Shown piece after piece: positions 24,001 through 32,029 of a stretch of DNA of 64,000 nucleotides (the stretch's first letter is position 1; each line of letters starts with the position of its first letter). Origin of the DNA: Paraspadella gotoi (taxonomy: Eukaryota > Chaetognatha). Location of the stretch: NCBI GenBank assembly GCA_051294375.1, contig CM119265.1, positions 11,905,818-11,969,817 on the forward strand, read 5' to 3'. The position numbers and the translations under genes are program-made. The notes beneath the pieces were generated by a model that had not been told where the DNA came from, made no database searches, and was given only the letters and a program-made list of their open reading frames with translations.

Positions 24001-24889
24001 TACTTCTTCTTTCCTCCTCCTCCTGCCCTCAGTATATTTTGTCTAGCGATACATTCTCTCATTTCTACTCTTCGCGAAATATACCATTATTTTCCCTCTA
24101 TTTCTTCACGCCTTCAATACCCCTCAAGCCTTTCTATTCTTTCCTTCCTTTCTATTCTTTCTTTCCTTTCTATTCTTTCTTTCCTTTCTATTCTTTCTTT
24201 CCTTTCTATTCTTTTTTTCCTTTCTATTCTTTCTTTGCTTTCTGTTCTTTTTTTCCTTTCTGTTCTTTCTTTCCTTTCTGTTCTTTCTTTCCTTTCTATT
24301 CTTTCTTTCCTTTCTATTCTTTCTTTCCTTTCTATTCTTTCTTTCCTTTCTATTCTTTCTTTCCTTTCTATTCTTTCTTTCCTTTCTATTCTTTCTTTCC
24401 TTTCTATTCTTTTTTTACTTTCTATTCTTTCTTTATATTTATTCTTTTCTTCCTTTATTAATATTTTTTCTTTTTTCTGAAATTTTATTTTTTTTAGTAT
24501 CAAAATTTGTCGTCAATCCAGATTTTTCTTATGCGATTGCGACGATCCTTATTTTAAATATATTTACTATGTGAAAAGTATGATTACATACAAAAGTGTT
24601 CCGTATTACTCCGCACTACCCTAGTCAAATGAATCATACGTCTTTCGTTTCTTTAACAGAATTTGCGTCTACCTCTAGCCGCGAGCGAGCGGCCGAGTCG
24701 GACGTCTTCACTCAGAACGCCAACTTGGCGGGATTGCCCGCCGTTTCGGTTCCCGTCGGTCTCTCGTCCAAGAGGATGCCGATCGGACTTCAACTCGTAG
24801 GGCGAAAGTTTGACGAATCGATGCTGCTCCGCGCCGCCAAGTGGATCGAAGAGACGGTGGACTTTCCGCATCTTCCAGGACTAGTCTAG
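12004..24889 (+). CDS. QRSL1: Mitochondrial glutamyl-tRNA(Gln) amidotransferase subunit A, five exons
   Basis: Exons are 12004-12637, 13095-13328, 13391-13540, 13659-13880 and 24660-24889; all junctions are GT-AG and all interrupt a codon after its first base. The product is 489 residues. Amidase-signature catalytic residues are present: Lys59 (PVSVKDNF), cis-Ser152 ([10 protein letters not shown]) and the nucleophile Ser176 (GSDTGGSTR). Later blocks also match the family ([57 protein letters not shown]). With GatB and GatC it converts Glu-tRNA(Gln) to Gln-tRNA(Gln) in mitochondria. Introns 1-4 measure 457, 62, 118 and 10,779 bp; the last is filled with repeats and one assembly gap. No frame damage is seen. 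The N-terminus is slightly shorter than in human QRSL1. Confidence 0.95.
12755..12900. repeat. Interspersed repeat in GatA intron 1
   Basis: The block containing the small palindrome ATTGGTACAACCAAT and 'GGCTTTGGTGGTTTAAGGCC' recurs reversed at 36301-36415. A part (ATTGGT...AATAAATAAGCT) recurs at 37572-37640. It is probably a MITE or SINE fragment; its ends are not defined. Confidence 0.6.
14233..14547. mobile_element. 315-bp short TIR element, copy 1
   Basis: Ends are AAGTGGAG...CTCCACTT, and an inverted copy lies at 29413-29725 with the same terminal bases. The interior is AT-rich and highly similar between the copies, so the shared - strand open frame is a conserved repeat and not a gene. 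No clear target duplication is visible. Confidence 0.6.
14556..15097 (+). pseudogene. Ty3-type (gypsy-like) integrase remnant
   Basis: In one frame with an in-frame stop near 14677, the sequence encodes [19 protein letters not shown] and then [20 protein letters not shown], like the integrase H2C2 approach region. It ends with [15 protein letters not shown] and a QRLK tail, like the GPY/F domain at the integrase C-terminus. The DDE core is missing, so this is a deleted relic of an LTR retrotransposon lying in the GatA intron. Assignment rests on short motifs. Confidence 0.45.
15098..15404 (+). other. A-rich linker with an open frame after the integrase remnant
   Basis: A-rich sequence with an open frame from 15150 whose middle is hydrophobic ([17 protein letters not shown]), like a signal or membrane segment of an env-type protein. 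It runs into the dimeric repeat at 15405. It is unrecognised and could be retroelement-derived. Confidence 0.25.
15405..16110 (+). repeat. Dimeric interspersed repeat with internal minisatellite, copy 1
   Basis: A module of about 205 bp (from 'CAACAGCTGGGTTGCC' to 'GGTGTGAATATACTG') occurs at 15405-15620 and again at 15860-16110. Between them lies a linker containing three imperfect units of 'GGCATAGGCGTTTGTCGTAG'. The same arrangement, beginning inside the module, recurs at 28345-28915. The ends inside retroelement-like sequence suggest insertion into it. Confidence 0.75.
16264..16650 (+). pseudogene. Possible env-like remnant of an LTR retroelement
   Basis: A start with a signal-peptide-like segment ([19 protein letters not shown]) is followed, after a frame change, by a cysteine-containing stretch around [19 protein letters not shown]. 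Its place after the integrase remnant suggests a degraded env-like gene. I cannot match it to a specific family, and the frame is broken near 16410 and 16645. Confidence 0.3.
16983..17047 (+). repeat. Isolated copy of the orphan-element terminal repeat
   Basis: The block 'GATAGAAACTTCG...CACCATTCGATTTGAA...TTCTCTTTCGAATGATGTG' matches the terminal inverted repeats at 36905-37020 and 38825-38946. It carries the same internal hairpin (CATTCGA...TCGAATG). The rest of the element is missing here. Confidence 0.65.
17048..17226 (+). repeat. Interspersed repeat shared with the window end
   Basis: From 'ACATGGTGACAATTTTACAA' to 'AATGAGTGGAGAAAG' this matches 63834-64000 in direct orientation with few differences. 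The second copy continues beyond the window. Confidence 0.75.
17270..18375 (+). mobile_element. Helentron/pearl-like non-autonomous element, copy B
   Basis: Begins with the hairpin AGTCGGATCTGCT...AGCAGATCCCGACT (17278-17308) and then 'TATAATTCACTTTGTCGG'. A GTCC/GTCT/GTCG microsatellite follows at 17417-17450. Core units are marked by 'GTTTCGATGGAATCG' near 17555, 17711 and 18017, a fourth decayed unit is near 18195, and the end is GGCAGATCCGACATTTTTTG (18343). It lacks the 18-bp minisatellite of copy A. Confidence 0.65.
18560..19284 (+). repeat. Palindrome-ended repeat, copy 1, cut by the assembly gap
   Basis: From about 18725 the sequence matches 56685-57235 in direct orientation (shared 'ATTATGTCCATTTTTGTCC', 'GCCTATGAATTAAT'). 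It ends in a nearly perfect palindrome (19235-19283, arms AATCGACAG...CTGTCGATT). The N gap begins one base after the T run, so the hairpin may have caused the assembly break. Confidence 0.65.
19285..19919. other. Assembly gap (635 N)
   Basis: Unknown sequence inside the last GatA intron. Long open frames across it are artefacts of N. Confidence 0.95.
20003..20300 (+). repeat. SINE family 3, tRNA-related, copy 2
   Basis: Inverted relative to 11011-11279. Head GGTGGCTCATTGAGTAAAGC, CTCATGA anticodon-loop-like segment, box B GGGTTCAATCCC, and a conserved GC-rich body ending near 'GCGCCTTATCCACAT'. It carries an extra 'GCGGAAGCGTGAGGACGCGCC' segment (20138-20158) relative to copy 1. Confidence 0.7.
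20301..21130. other. AT-rich intronic sequence
   Basis: I see nothing identifiable here beyond T-rich and CT-rich stretches (about 20930-20965 and 21090-21118). Confidence 0.5.
21140..22430 (+). repeat. Unclassified retroelement-like region with two short open frames
   Basis: Open frames at 21229-21600 (Pro/Lys/Gln-rich) and 21555-21761 overlap in different frames and share a hydrophilic, gag-like composition. After 22080 a more GC-rich part carries two CACGTG boxes (22155 and 22171). The region opens with the 'CTGAAGA...GAATCGAAACATGTCC' motif shared with other elements here. I do not recognise the proteins. Confidence 0.3.
21161..21196 (+). ncRNA. Hammerhead-core-like motif, copy 1
   Basis: CTGAAGA, an imperfect stem (GACTC/GAATC) and GAAAC resemble the CUGANGA-stem II-GAAA core of hammerhead ribozymes. 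There is one extra A after the first core box, and stems I and III were not established. A closer match lies on the - strand at 52058-52093. Confidence 0.25.
22600..23812 (+). repeat. AT-rich interspersed repeat R1, copy 2
   Basis: 22660-22774 and 23498-23812 together match 245-625, interrupted by the MITE at 22775-23497. The right end 'TTTTTGACTCACCCCATTGA' is strongly conserved with copy 1. Confidence 0.7.
22775..23497. mobile_element. Tc1/mariner-type foldback MITE, copy 1
   Basis: A 723-bp element with ends CAGAAGGCTTCATATTA and its inverse, flanked by TA on both sides (22773-22774, 23498-23499). The inverted arms continue for about 200 bp with lower identity (ACCCCTTTTTTGTGACCAGA; GAATTTAATGAAATTTT; ATAAATGGAACTA-type blocks). 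There is no coding capacity, so it depends on a transposase in trans. It sits inside R1, and R1 copy 1 shows the empty site. Confidence 0.85.
24120..24445. repeat. 18-bp pyrimidine minisatellite before the last GatA exon
   Basis: About 17 units of TTTCTATTCTTTCTTTCC with a few substitutions lie some 215 bp upstream of the last GatA acceptor. Long open frames on both strands reflect the period divisible by three and do not look like genes. Confidence 0.9.
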
Positions 24890-25014
24890 ACTTTACGCTG
24901 CTGCTTTACTGTTGTTACTCTATTGCTTTTTTCAACGTTACTTTTTTTGACGCCGCCGCCACCTGTGATCTCAAGTGTTTGATGTTGCTTTTTTCTTAAG
25001 GCAATTAGAGAACA
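24890..25014 (+). promoter_or_regulatory. 125-bp GatA-CERT spacer with acceptor-like site
   Basis: There is no AATAAA and no convincing splice donor. The pyrimidine run TTGCTTTTTTCTTAAG ends in AG at 24999-25000, 14 bases before the CERT ATG. An in-frame TAG at 25006-25008 fixes the start codon. This is the arrangement expected for a trans-splice acceptor in a polycistron, but it could also be an acceptor for a distant alternative first exon. Confidence 0.45.
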
Positions 25015-26105
25015 ATGGAAATTGTTCCTAATGGCTGTTCCTACGACACGGAGAAATTAAAAATTGAAAACAAAAAAAATGTGATAATTTCCTCTTTACC
25101 TCATTCCTTGACCTTGGAAAAAAACAGCAATAACATTAACGAACCCGTTAAATGCAAGCGGAGAAAATCACGAGCTCTCCTGGAGGAGAATCGATTCGCC
25201 CAACGAATCGAAGACATGGTCGAGGAGCATTTAAAATACAGCAGGTGAGGGGAATTATATCTGTAAAGTTATTTATACATGCATACATACATTTCGTCTT
25301 TTGCGCTATGTAGACCTAACTCGGACGACGATTGGAAGGTCGTCTCCGAGGAGGGAGACATGAAAGTCTTCATTCGCGAAGTGGAAGAAGACGGCGCGAT
25401 ATGTGATCCGGTTAAAGCGGTCACGACCGTGAAGGTAAAATTACTTGGGGTAGCAATTGAATACTAGGTGATTCATTGCCTCATCGCATGTCTCTTTTCA
25501 CTTTACAGGGTGTAAGCGCTCGTGAGATGTGTCACCTTTATTTCGACCCTTCTGTTCGCATGTTGTGGGAGACTTCGATCGAGTCTTCCGAAGTGGTGGA
25601 AGCGGTGGAACCAAGCGACACCCTCGTGTATTACCAAAGGTGCAAGCGGATCTGGCCGGCGGCGCAGCGGGACACCCTCTGTCTGACCCATATTCGGCCC
25701 ATCCCGGCTGAGACCGAACTGGTGGGTGGAGCTGACGGCGTGGTCTCCCTGTCTCATCCCGGCCTTGACTGGATGGTCGTCAACTTCTCCATCGACGACG
25801 ATGACTTTTACGTGCCGCTCGGCGGCTGCGTCCGCGCGCGCGTCCAGGTTTCCATGACGTGCCGCACGGTAGTGGCACCAGAAGCTACCGGCGCCGATTC
25901 GCCGCAAGATCCCGAGGCGGCATTGGCGGCGCTGAGTCGCGACCAAATCGCCTGCGATATCGTATATCAATCGTTCGTTGACTTTGGCGGGTGGGCGCCA
26001 GCTGCCGCCACCAGGGCGGTGGCCAAAAAGGAGTACCCAAAGTTCGTTAAAAAATTCAGTCAGTTTGTCAAAAATCAAACTAAGGATTTGCCGATCATGT
26101 TTTAA
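25015..26105 (+). CDS. CERT1: CERT-like START-domain lipid transfer protein, three exons, no PH domain
   Basis: Exons are 25015-25244, 25314-25434 and 25509-26105 (introns of 69 and 74 bp, GT-AG); the product is 315 residues. The C-terminal 230 residues are a START domain of the ceramide transfer protein type: DDDWKVVSEEGDMKVFIREV, RCKRIWPAAQRDTLCLTHIR, GGWAPAAATRAVAKKEYPKF. CERT extracts ceramide at the ER and delivers it to the trans-Golgi. The conserved pre-START helix (RIEDMVEEHL) is present. The usual N-terminal PH domain and the serine-rich region are absent; the first 50 residues are unlike the family, and an in-frame stop lies just upstream of the ATG. Relative to human CERT there is a short insertion after the IRPIPA segment (about residue 190). 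Confidence 0.92.
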
Positions 26106-26372
26106 AATTAGATTGTTTAACTTTGAATTTAACCTGTTGCAGTATTAGTATTATTCCAAGTCAATCTAATTGGGCTTGGTTGGTTAGTTTTCTTAGAAAA
26201 CCTCCGTATGCTAACGGCTGCTGCAGCACTCATAGCAATGTTCCAAATTTAACGCAATCTACTTGCATAATAATTGAATTCAAGGGTAAATATCTCGCTC
26301 TTTATTATTACAGCACCGACCGAGATTCGGACATCCCCGGTATTGCTTTTACTTGGCTAGATGTGTTCCTAC
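26106..26372 (+). other. CERT 3' region and hAT left flank
   Basis: Presumably CERT 3'UTR followed by sequence of unknown nature. The last eight bases (26365-26372, GTTCCTAC) are the left target duplication of the hAT-like element. Confidence 0.45.
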
Positions 26373-27029
26373 CAGGGTTGTGGAGCTGGCCATTTTTTCT
26401 CCAGCTCCAACTCCAGCTCCGGCCAAAAAAATTTTTCAGCTCCAGCTCCAACTCCGGCTCCATCCTAAATTTTTTTCCAGCTCCGACTCCAGCTCCAGCT
26501 CCACTAAAAATTTTGAGACAGCTCCAGGTCCCGCTCCGGCTCCCAGCTCCGACCCTTTAAAGTTTAATGATTAATGTTGCTTATATTTAAATTAGACCTA
26601 ATTTTATTAATTTACTTATTTATAACTTATTTATTTGCTTATATTTAAATAAATATTAATTTAATTAATTCATGTATGAAATCATTTGATAATTCATTAA
26701 TTAATTATGTATTTTTTAATATTTAACGTATGAGAACAAGATTTGTACTTAAATGTACACAAGGAGTATAAGAGAGTATAAACAATTACTCCCCACATAA
26801 TTATTAGTTTATTTACTTTATATAAAATAAAATTTTATCTAAAATTTTACTTTTACATTTTAAAATATTTTGATTATTTATCAGGATTTTACTATCTAGT
26901 TTAAGGCTCAGTATTTCATGAGTTATGCTGCATTGAATTTAAGGTGATCATGAAAAGTAGGATACTTATGCACATTAAAGGTCTTTACGTTAACCTTACC
27001 TTACCAACTGACCCACCGACCGACATAAA

Positions 27030-27290
27030 AGGCGGCTACAGTTAGAGGAAGGGGAAGGTCTCACTCCCGATGCCAAGGAACCAAGGACAAACTTTAGCCC
27101 GCCTTGTCTTAAGGCAAGATAGGGCAGCCAGCAGACATATCAGGTCAGATGAAGTACCCCAAGGCATTTTTCCAAGAGGATCTTTGCCCGACCCTAATAT
27201 GACGAGGTCCATAAAGTCTGGGAACTCAAGATTAAATGGCCTATGACAAGCCAATGACCCGGTCACATCGTCACTGCTTACCTTTGTCCA
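27030..27290. other. GC-richer unclassified block inside the hAT-like element
   Basis: This block stands out from its AT-rich surroundings. It could be a SINE, but I find no convincing box A and box B pair and no second copy in the window. Confidence 0.25.
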
Positions 27291-28344
27291 AAAGCGGGGC
27301 CAGCTCTTTCTTCTCTTATTTTTTACTAACTTTCTTCTCTTTAATGTAGTTTATTGTTACTTTTATTATTTAAAATGATAATGTTTGCAAACTTAAATTG
27401 TTAATATATATTAGCTTATCTCAACTATCTTTCTTTCAATATCCCTCACTTTTTTAGTACTTATTCTTAACCTGTCTTTAACCTCCCACTGTTTTTTTCT
27501 TATTTTTTTTGGAAACCTCTATCTCTCTCCCTCTTTCACGTTTCACACACGCAAACCTTATACTTATTTTCACAAATAATTTATTAATTTTTGCGCTAAT
27601 GAAGACTTACATCTAAAGTTTAAAAATTTTCCTTTTTCTCCTTTTTAAAATAAAATTGTTGCATAAACAAAACAAGATCGGTACATCCAATGTTTTGCGC
27701 CACAGTGACTTTCTTTTCATGTGTAATTTTTATGAATTTTTCTTTGCAGAACATTCAATTTAAAATGAGTCATCATTTTCTTACTTTTTTAATTTTTAGA
27801 TAATTTTTTACTTTAAAATAAATTTTATTAAAAAAATTATGTAAAAAAATATTTTGAATAGATATAAATTATTTAAATTTTAATTTGTATAAAATAAGTG
27901 CATTAATAAAAAGAAATAAACAAATATTAAAAACAATATAAAAATTTATCAAAATATGCTAATTAATTTGATATTTAAATTTTCTTATTGAAGTTGTGAG
28001 CGATTGAATCATTAAGCCAGAACAAAATGGTTGCTATTTATTCAATAAATTATTATTAAATCAATTAAAAAAGTAATATGAAACAAGATAAGTAAATAAT
28101 TTTAAAAATAATGATTATTGCATTATAAAAGCTCTGGAGCTTAAAATATAAAGTTGTTTTTTACCCTCCTGCATCTACAGAAAATATTTAAAACAATATT
28201 TAATCAATATTATAAAAATATTGATAAATAATAAAAAAATATATAATTTAAACTTTTTTTTAAAAAATCACTGGAAAAATATTTTTACAATTGCTTTATG
28301 TAATAACTACAGAAGTTTGCTTTGTTCAATTTTAAAATTTGGGT

Positions 28345-28918
28345 ATCCTATAAAATGGTCCATACTAAGCCAATGGATTTGACTGAACGATGATGGACGT
28401 GAGACGGTGTGAATATACCGCCATAGGATCCCCGGGCCAAAACATCACTCAGGTTGATCAAGCCTGAGAAGTATCTGACAAGACTGTTATTATAGAGGGA
28501 GAGAGTGATAGAGCGCGAGTTGTAGGGCATAGGAATTTGTTGGAGCATACCCCAGGGGCATAGGCGTTTGTCGTAATGTACCCAAAGTTGGCAGGGCCTA
28601 TGCGTTTGTCATAGCGTACCCTGGAAAGGTTGCGTGTTTGATAGTAGGGCCTCACCACTTTTGGCAACAGCTGGGTTGCCTGTGATACCCATTGGGATGT
28701 GGCATCTCACTGTTGGCTTTGGGGGCTTCCGACCCACAGTGACGCATCCAGTCACTGGCGCAGTTACCCTCGGACGGTCTCGCTTTGCCAACGCAGAGGG
28801 AAGTCGTTAGGACTGTGGATGGAACTCTACGCCTGGGTTGGTGTGTTCCCCCTCTGAGCCAATGGTTTTGGCTGAACGATGATGGACGTTAGGCGATGTG
28901 AATATACCGCCACAATAC
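28345..28918 (+). repeat. Dimeric interspersed repeat with internal minisatellite, copy 2
   Basis: The same modules as at 15405-16110 in the same orientation. It begins within the first module (GCCAATGGATTTGACTGAA), continues through the 'GGCATAGGCGTTTGTCGTA' units and ends with a full second module (…GAATATACCGCCAC). Confidence 0.75.
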
Positions 28919-29412
28919 AACATATTTTATAAAAGTTTTTTTATTTTTTTCTGTCAAATCCGAAATTTTTATAAAATCTATTTTAAATTTTTGAAATTTA
29001 TAAGGATAAAAAATACAATACAAAAAAATATTGTTAACTCGCTTAATCTTTTCATCACTCCACACTACTATACATGACTAAAAACATTAGGTTTCACTGT
29101 GACACTATAAAATAATCAGTCCTACAGTATATAAAATGACGTAATGACATTAACGATGTCCGTGACCTTATAAAAAATTCAAAGACATACAGCACAGAGA
29201 ATGACGTTATAACGATATTGACACTATAAATTAATAAAAATGTCGCAAAAAATGTTATTGCTCTGCTATACTATAATGATATATAGCACAAAAAAGACTT
29301 ATCGACTGATGTTGACCGTGATGCAACAAAATAAACCAAACCAAACATAATAAGTACTGAAAAAGACATACTAACATATAATGACATATGAATCTAAATG
29401 ATTTAAAAAATG

Positions 29413-29725
29413 AAGTGGAAATCCTGATTATTATTATTAGTAAGAAAGTAAATAAAATCGCCGGCCGAATTCTTTAAAAATTCCAATGCCCGCTAAGAAA
29501 TATTTTGCTCCCTCTGTTCAAACGCCGGTCGCAAAACGTTACCTTATTTGGAAGTATTTTTAGAATTGTTTACTTTACAAATGTAAACCAAATTTTCTCT
29601 CTCTCGCCGTATAAAAATGAATGCCACTTTGTACAATTAGCCAATTCGATTCCATTCGCTTTTCTGATTTTAATAAATCGATTCATCTCATTTTGTTCGC
29701 CATTTTATCTCGACCATCTCCACTA
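29413..29725. mobile_element. 315-bp short TIR element, copy 2
   Basis: Inverted copy of 14233-14547 with ends AAGTGGAA...CTCCACT, high internal identity and no transposase. It lies within the hAT-like element, so it inserted later or was carried along. Confidence 0.6.
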
Positions 29726-30489
29726 TGATAAGTATGACTTTAATATAATTGACTTGGGTAAATTGACTAACGTAAAAAAGACGTAAATAACCAATCGCCA
29801 ATGATCAATAACCATGACATAAATTTGACGTAAAGTTTAGTAAACTGAAAGTGTCATGAATTTAAAGTAAACTAAAAGTGAAGCGAATATATTATAAAAT
29901 AAACTAAAAGGTGTAATAAATAGGTGGCATAAATAAGTAATATAATTTAGATAAATAACCTAAAATGATGCACTTGTCTTAAAATATGTTAATGTTAAAT
30001 GTATAGGTTAGAGTTATATGGTCTAAGGTTAGGGTTAGTGCCTAAGTTTAAGATAACGTTTAAGTTTTAATTAGTGTTAGTCATGGTAAATAATATAAAT
30101 AATAATAAATAATAATAATAAACGAAAGTAATAACAATTTTGAAAATAATGTTATGTTACACTTAAAGACTTTTCTTATTTAAGTTTACAAATTTGTTAA
30201 CTAAGTTTATATTTGTCACCAAATTTAAATCTACATTATTATTTTACGTATACTTATTTAATATAATTTGTAAATGTGTCACTATGAAGCAATTAAAGCT
30301 TAATTTTAAAGGAAAAAATATTTTACCAAGTCACGGCTTAACATTTAGATTATGCAAATTATAATTTGGATTTTATTTCATATCTATACTGAACAAACAA
30401 GAGACAACGTTTTAATAAAGCTTTTTTCCTTCTGAAAAAATTAATATTATTTTTTATTTTTATAAATTTTATTATTTCCAAAAATTTTC
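29726..30489. other. AT-rich interior of the hAT-like element
   Basis: Low-complexity sequence rich in TAAATAA and GTTAG-type words (29990-30120). No gene is seen. Confidence 0.5.
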
Positions 30490-30662
30490 TTGGAGCTGGA
30501 GTTTGGACCTTTTTTTGCCCGCTCCGACTCCAGCTCCAGCTCCGGCCAAGATAAAATCTCAGCTCCAGCTCCAGCTCCCGCTCCGGTAAGAAAATAAATT
30601 CGGCTCCAGCTCCGGCCAAATATGCCAGCTCCGGCAGCTCCGACTCCAGCTCCACATCCCTG

Positions 30663-30832
30663 GTTCCTCCTACACTGAATCTCCGCAAGCTAGTGCTGTT
30701 TCACAGCTCACTCTACCAAGCTCGAATTTCCTTCACCATGAGATTGGTCAGAACGCTGAAGAAAATTTAAATCCTTTTGTCAAGGTCTATAATGTATTCC
30801 AACCGCAAGATTATAAAAAATATTCCCACTGA
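30663..30832 (+). other. Open stretch just right of the hAT-like element, possible exon
   Basis: From about 30668 to the stop at 30830 one frame is open for about 54 codons with ordinary amino-acid use (ESPQASAVSQLTLPSSNFLH...). The hAT element lies directly upstream. Just before the left target site is an acceptor-like TTTTACTTGGCTAG. If the element is removed the acceptor would abut this frame. I do not recognise the product. Confidence 0.2.
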
Positions 30833-31484
30833 GCTTTTTTTTCTTTGGTTATAAAAAGTTGTTTAATAATTGTTTTTGTAATATACATTGCTTTTTCGAA
30901 CTCCCCTTCTCCCTGATAATTTTTTCTTTCCTCTTGCCTTAGTGAAATTCGGTAAATTTATATTATTCTCATTCCGTCTTGATGCTAATTTTAGCTGTAA
31001 TTATTTTATATTAAATTTAAAATGAAGACAATAATACCTCCTTCCGCATGGCTCATGTTTGGGCGACTGTTTTCATTCGAGATTGCCGCTGGATCAGAAT
31101 TTGACTTGACTTGATAGGCGTTCGTCCTTCGGGGGACTGCCTCACTCTCAATGCTGTCGTCGTATGTGTCGCGCTCGATTCGATCTATCGAGATCCATTT
31201 CGCAAAGATTACATCTAACTCGAACACTTTTGAAGACTCTAGCTGGATCAGAATAGCTGCGTTGTCGTCGGCGTCGTCTCACGCTTCTTTACATCAAATT
31301 TTTTTTCGCTCTCTTTTAATTATTATATGTCGCTCTCTCTCTCTCTTTTTTTCCGTCGCTGCTTCTTCTGATTCGTCTAAAAACGAGTTCAGCTCTGCAG
31401 CGGCTTTCCAGCTTCTCTCTACCTCTCAGTATGAATCATTCACGCACGTTTTATTTACGATGAATGATTCATCGCGTCAATGAC

Positions 31485-31660
31485 TATCATCGCATCAATC
31501 ATTTGGTTATCATCGCATCAATATTTGGTTATCATCGCATCAATAAATTAAAATTACATCAGTCAATCAATTACTTTTACATCAATCAATCAATTACTAT
31601 TATATCAATCAATCACTATTAAATCAATCAGATACTATTACATCAATTTATTATTATTAT
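31485..31660. repeat. Degenerate ATCAAT/ATCGCATCAAT short tandem repeats
   Basis: A run of 'TTATCATCGCATCAATCA'-like units passes into (AATC)n-like sequence. It is similar in flavour to the ATCGCATC units at 41040-41120. Confidence 0.7.
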
Positions 31661-31671
31661 ATGGCAATGTA

Positions 31672-31895
31672 GGGACATGTGTGATGCCTGGGGTGTGAGG
31701 TATCTCCCGACACCTGCAGTGACCACCCCATGTCACTGGCGTGTTTATGCCAATACCATCACACTTTAACCAGCGTGACCATGAGGGGATTGAACCCGGA
31801 ACTCACGGTTGGTGAACGAGTACTAAGCTGTCCAAGCCAATGGGACGAGCTGAGTTTCACCAAGCTATACGGGAGGCGAATTTAGGATTCGCCAC
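31672..31895 (-). repeat. SINE family 4, tRNA-related
   Basis: On the - strand: 'CCATTGGCTTGGACAGCTTAG' (box A-like) and 'CCGGGTTCAATCCCC' (box B), followed by a GC-rich body containing 'CAGTGACATGGGGTGGTCAC'. It is the only copy in the window and ends about 135 bp before the MPDU1 start. Confidence 0.6.
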
Positions 31896-32029
31896 AATTA
31901 TTTCAATAATTCGTTATAGCATCAATCATTCGTTTTTGTTTTTTTTTCATTAATTTTCTTTGATAGTAACGTCTGTCGAGATCACTATACTTTTAAGATT
32001 TTTATCTGACAATTTAACAAAAAGACACG

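Larger units (their letters stand above)
13881..24659 (+). other. 10.8-kb last intron of GatA, a repeat-filled region
   Basis: The donor is GAAG|GTTAGA and the acceptor TTTCTTTAACAG. The four flanking exons are intact and in phase, so this is one intron despite its size. It holds all elements listed between 14233 and 24445 and the 635-base gap. Without these insertions it would be a few hundred bases, in line with the other introns. Confidence 0.85.
26373..30662. mobile_element. Large non-autonomous hAT-like element
   Basis: Ends are CAGGGTTGTGGAGCTGG and, inverted, CAGGGATGTGGAGCTGG (16 of 17 bases). Flanks are GTTCCTAC and GTTCCTCC, an 8-bp duplication with one mismatch, as expected for hAT elements. 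Next to both ends lie AGCTCC-rich repeats (26378-26550 and 30490-30655), a subterminal organisation like the known CAGGG...TGTGGAGT hAT ends. The 4.3-kb interior is AT-rich, lacks a transposase, and contains a dimeric repeat and a 315-bp TIR element as later insertions. Confidence 0.7.

Noticed and set aside
23914-24503. Three overlapping open frames of 129-188 codons
   Set aside because: They are by-products of the pyrimidine minisatellite and lie inside a GatA intron.
25503-26078. A 191-codon antisense frame
   Set aside because: It mirrors the GC-rich CERT exon and has no recognisable protein family features.
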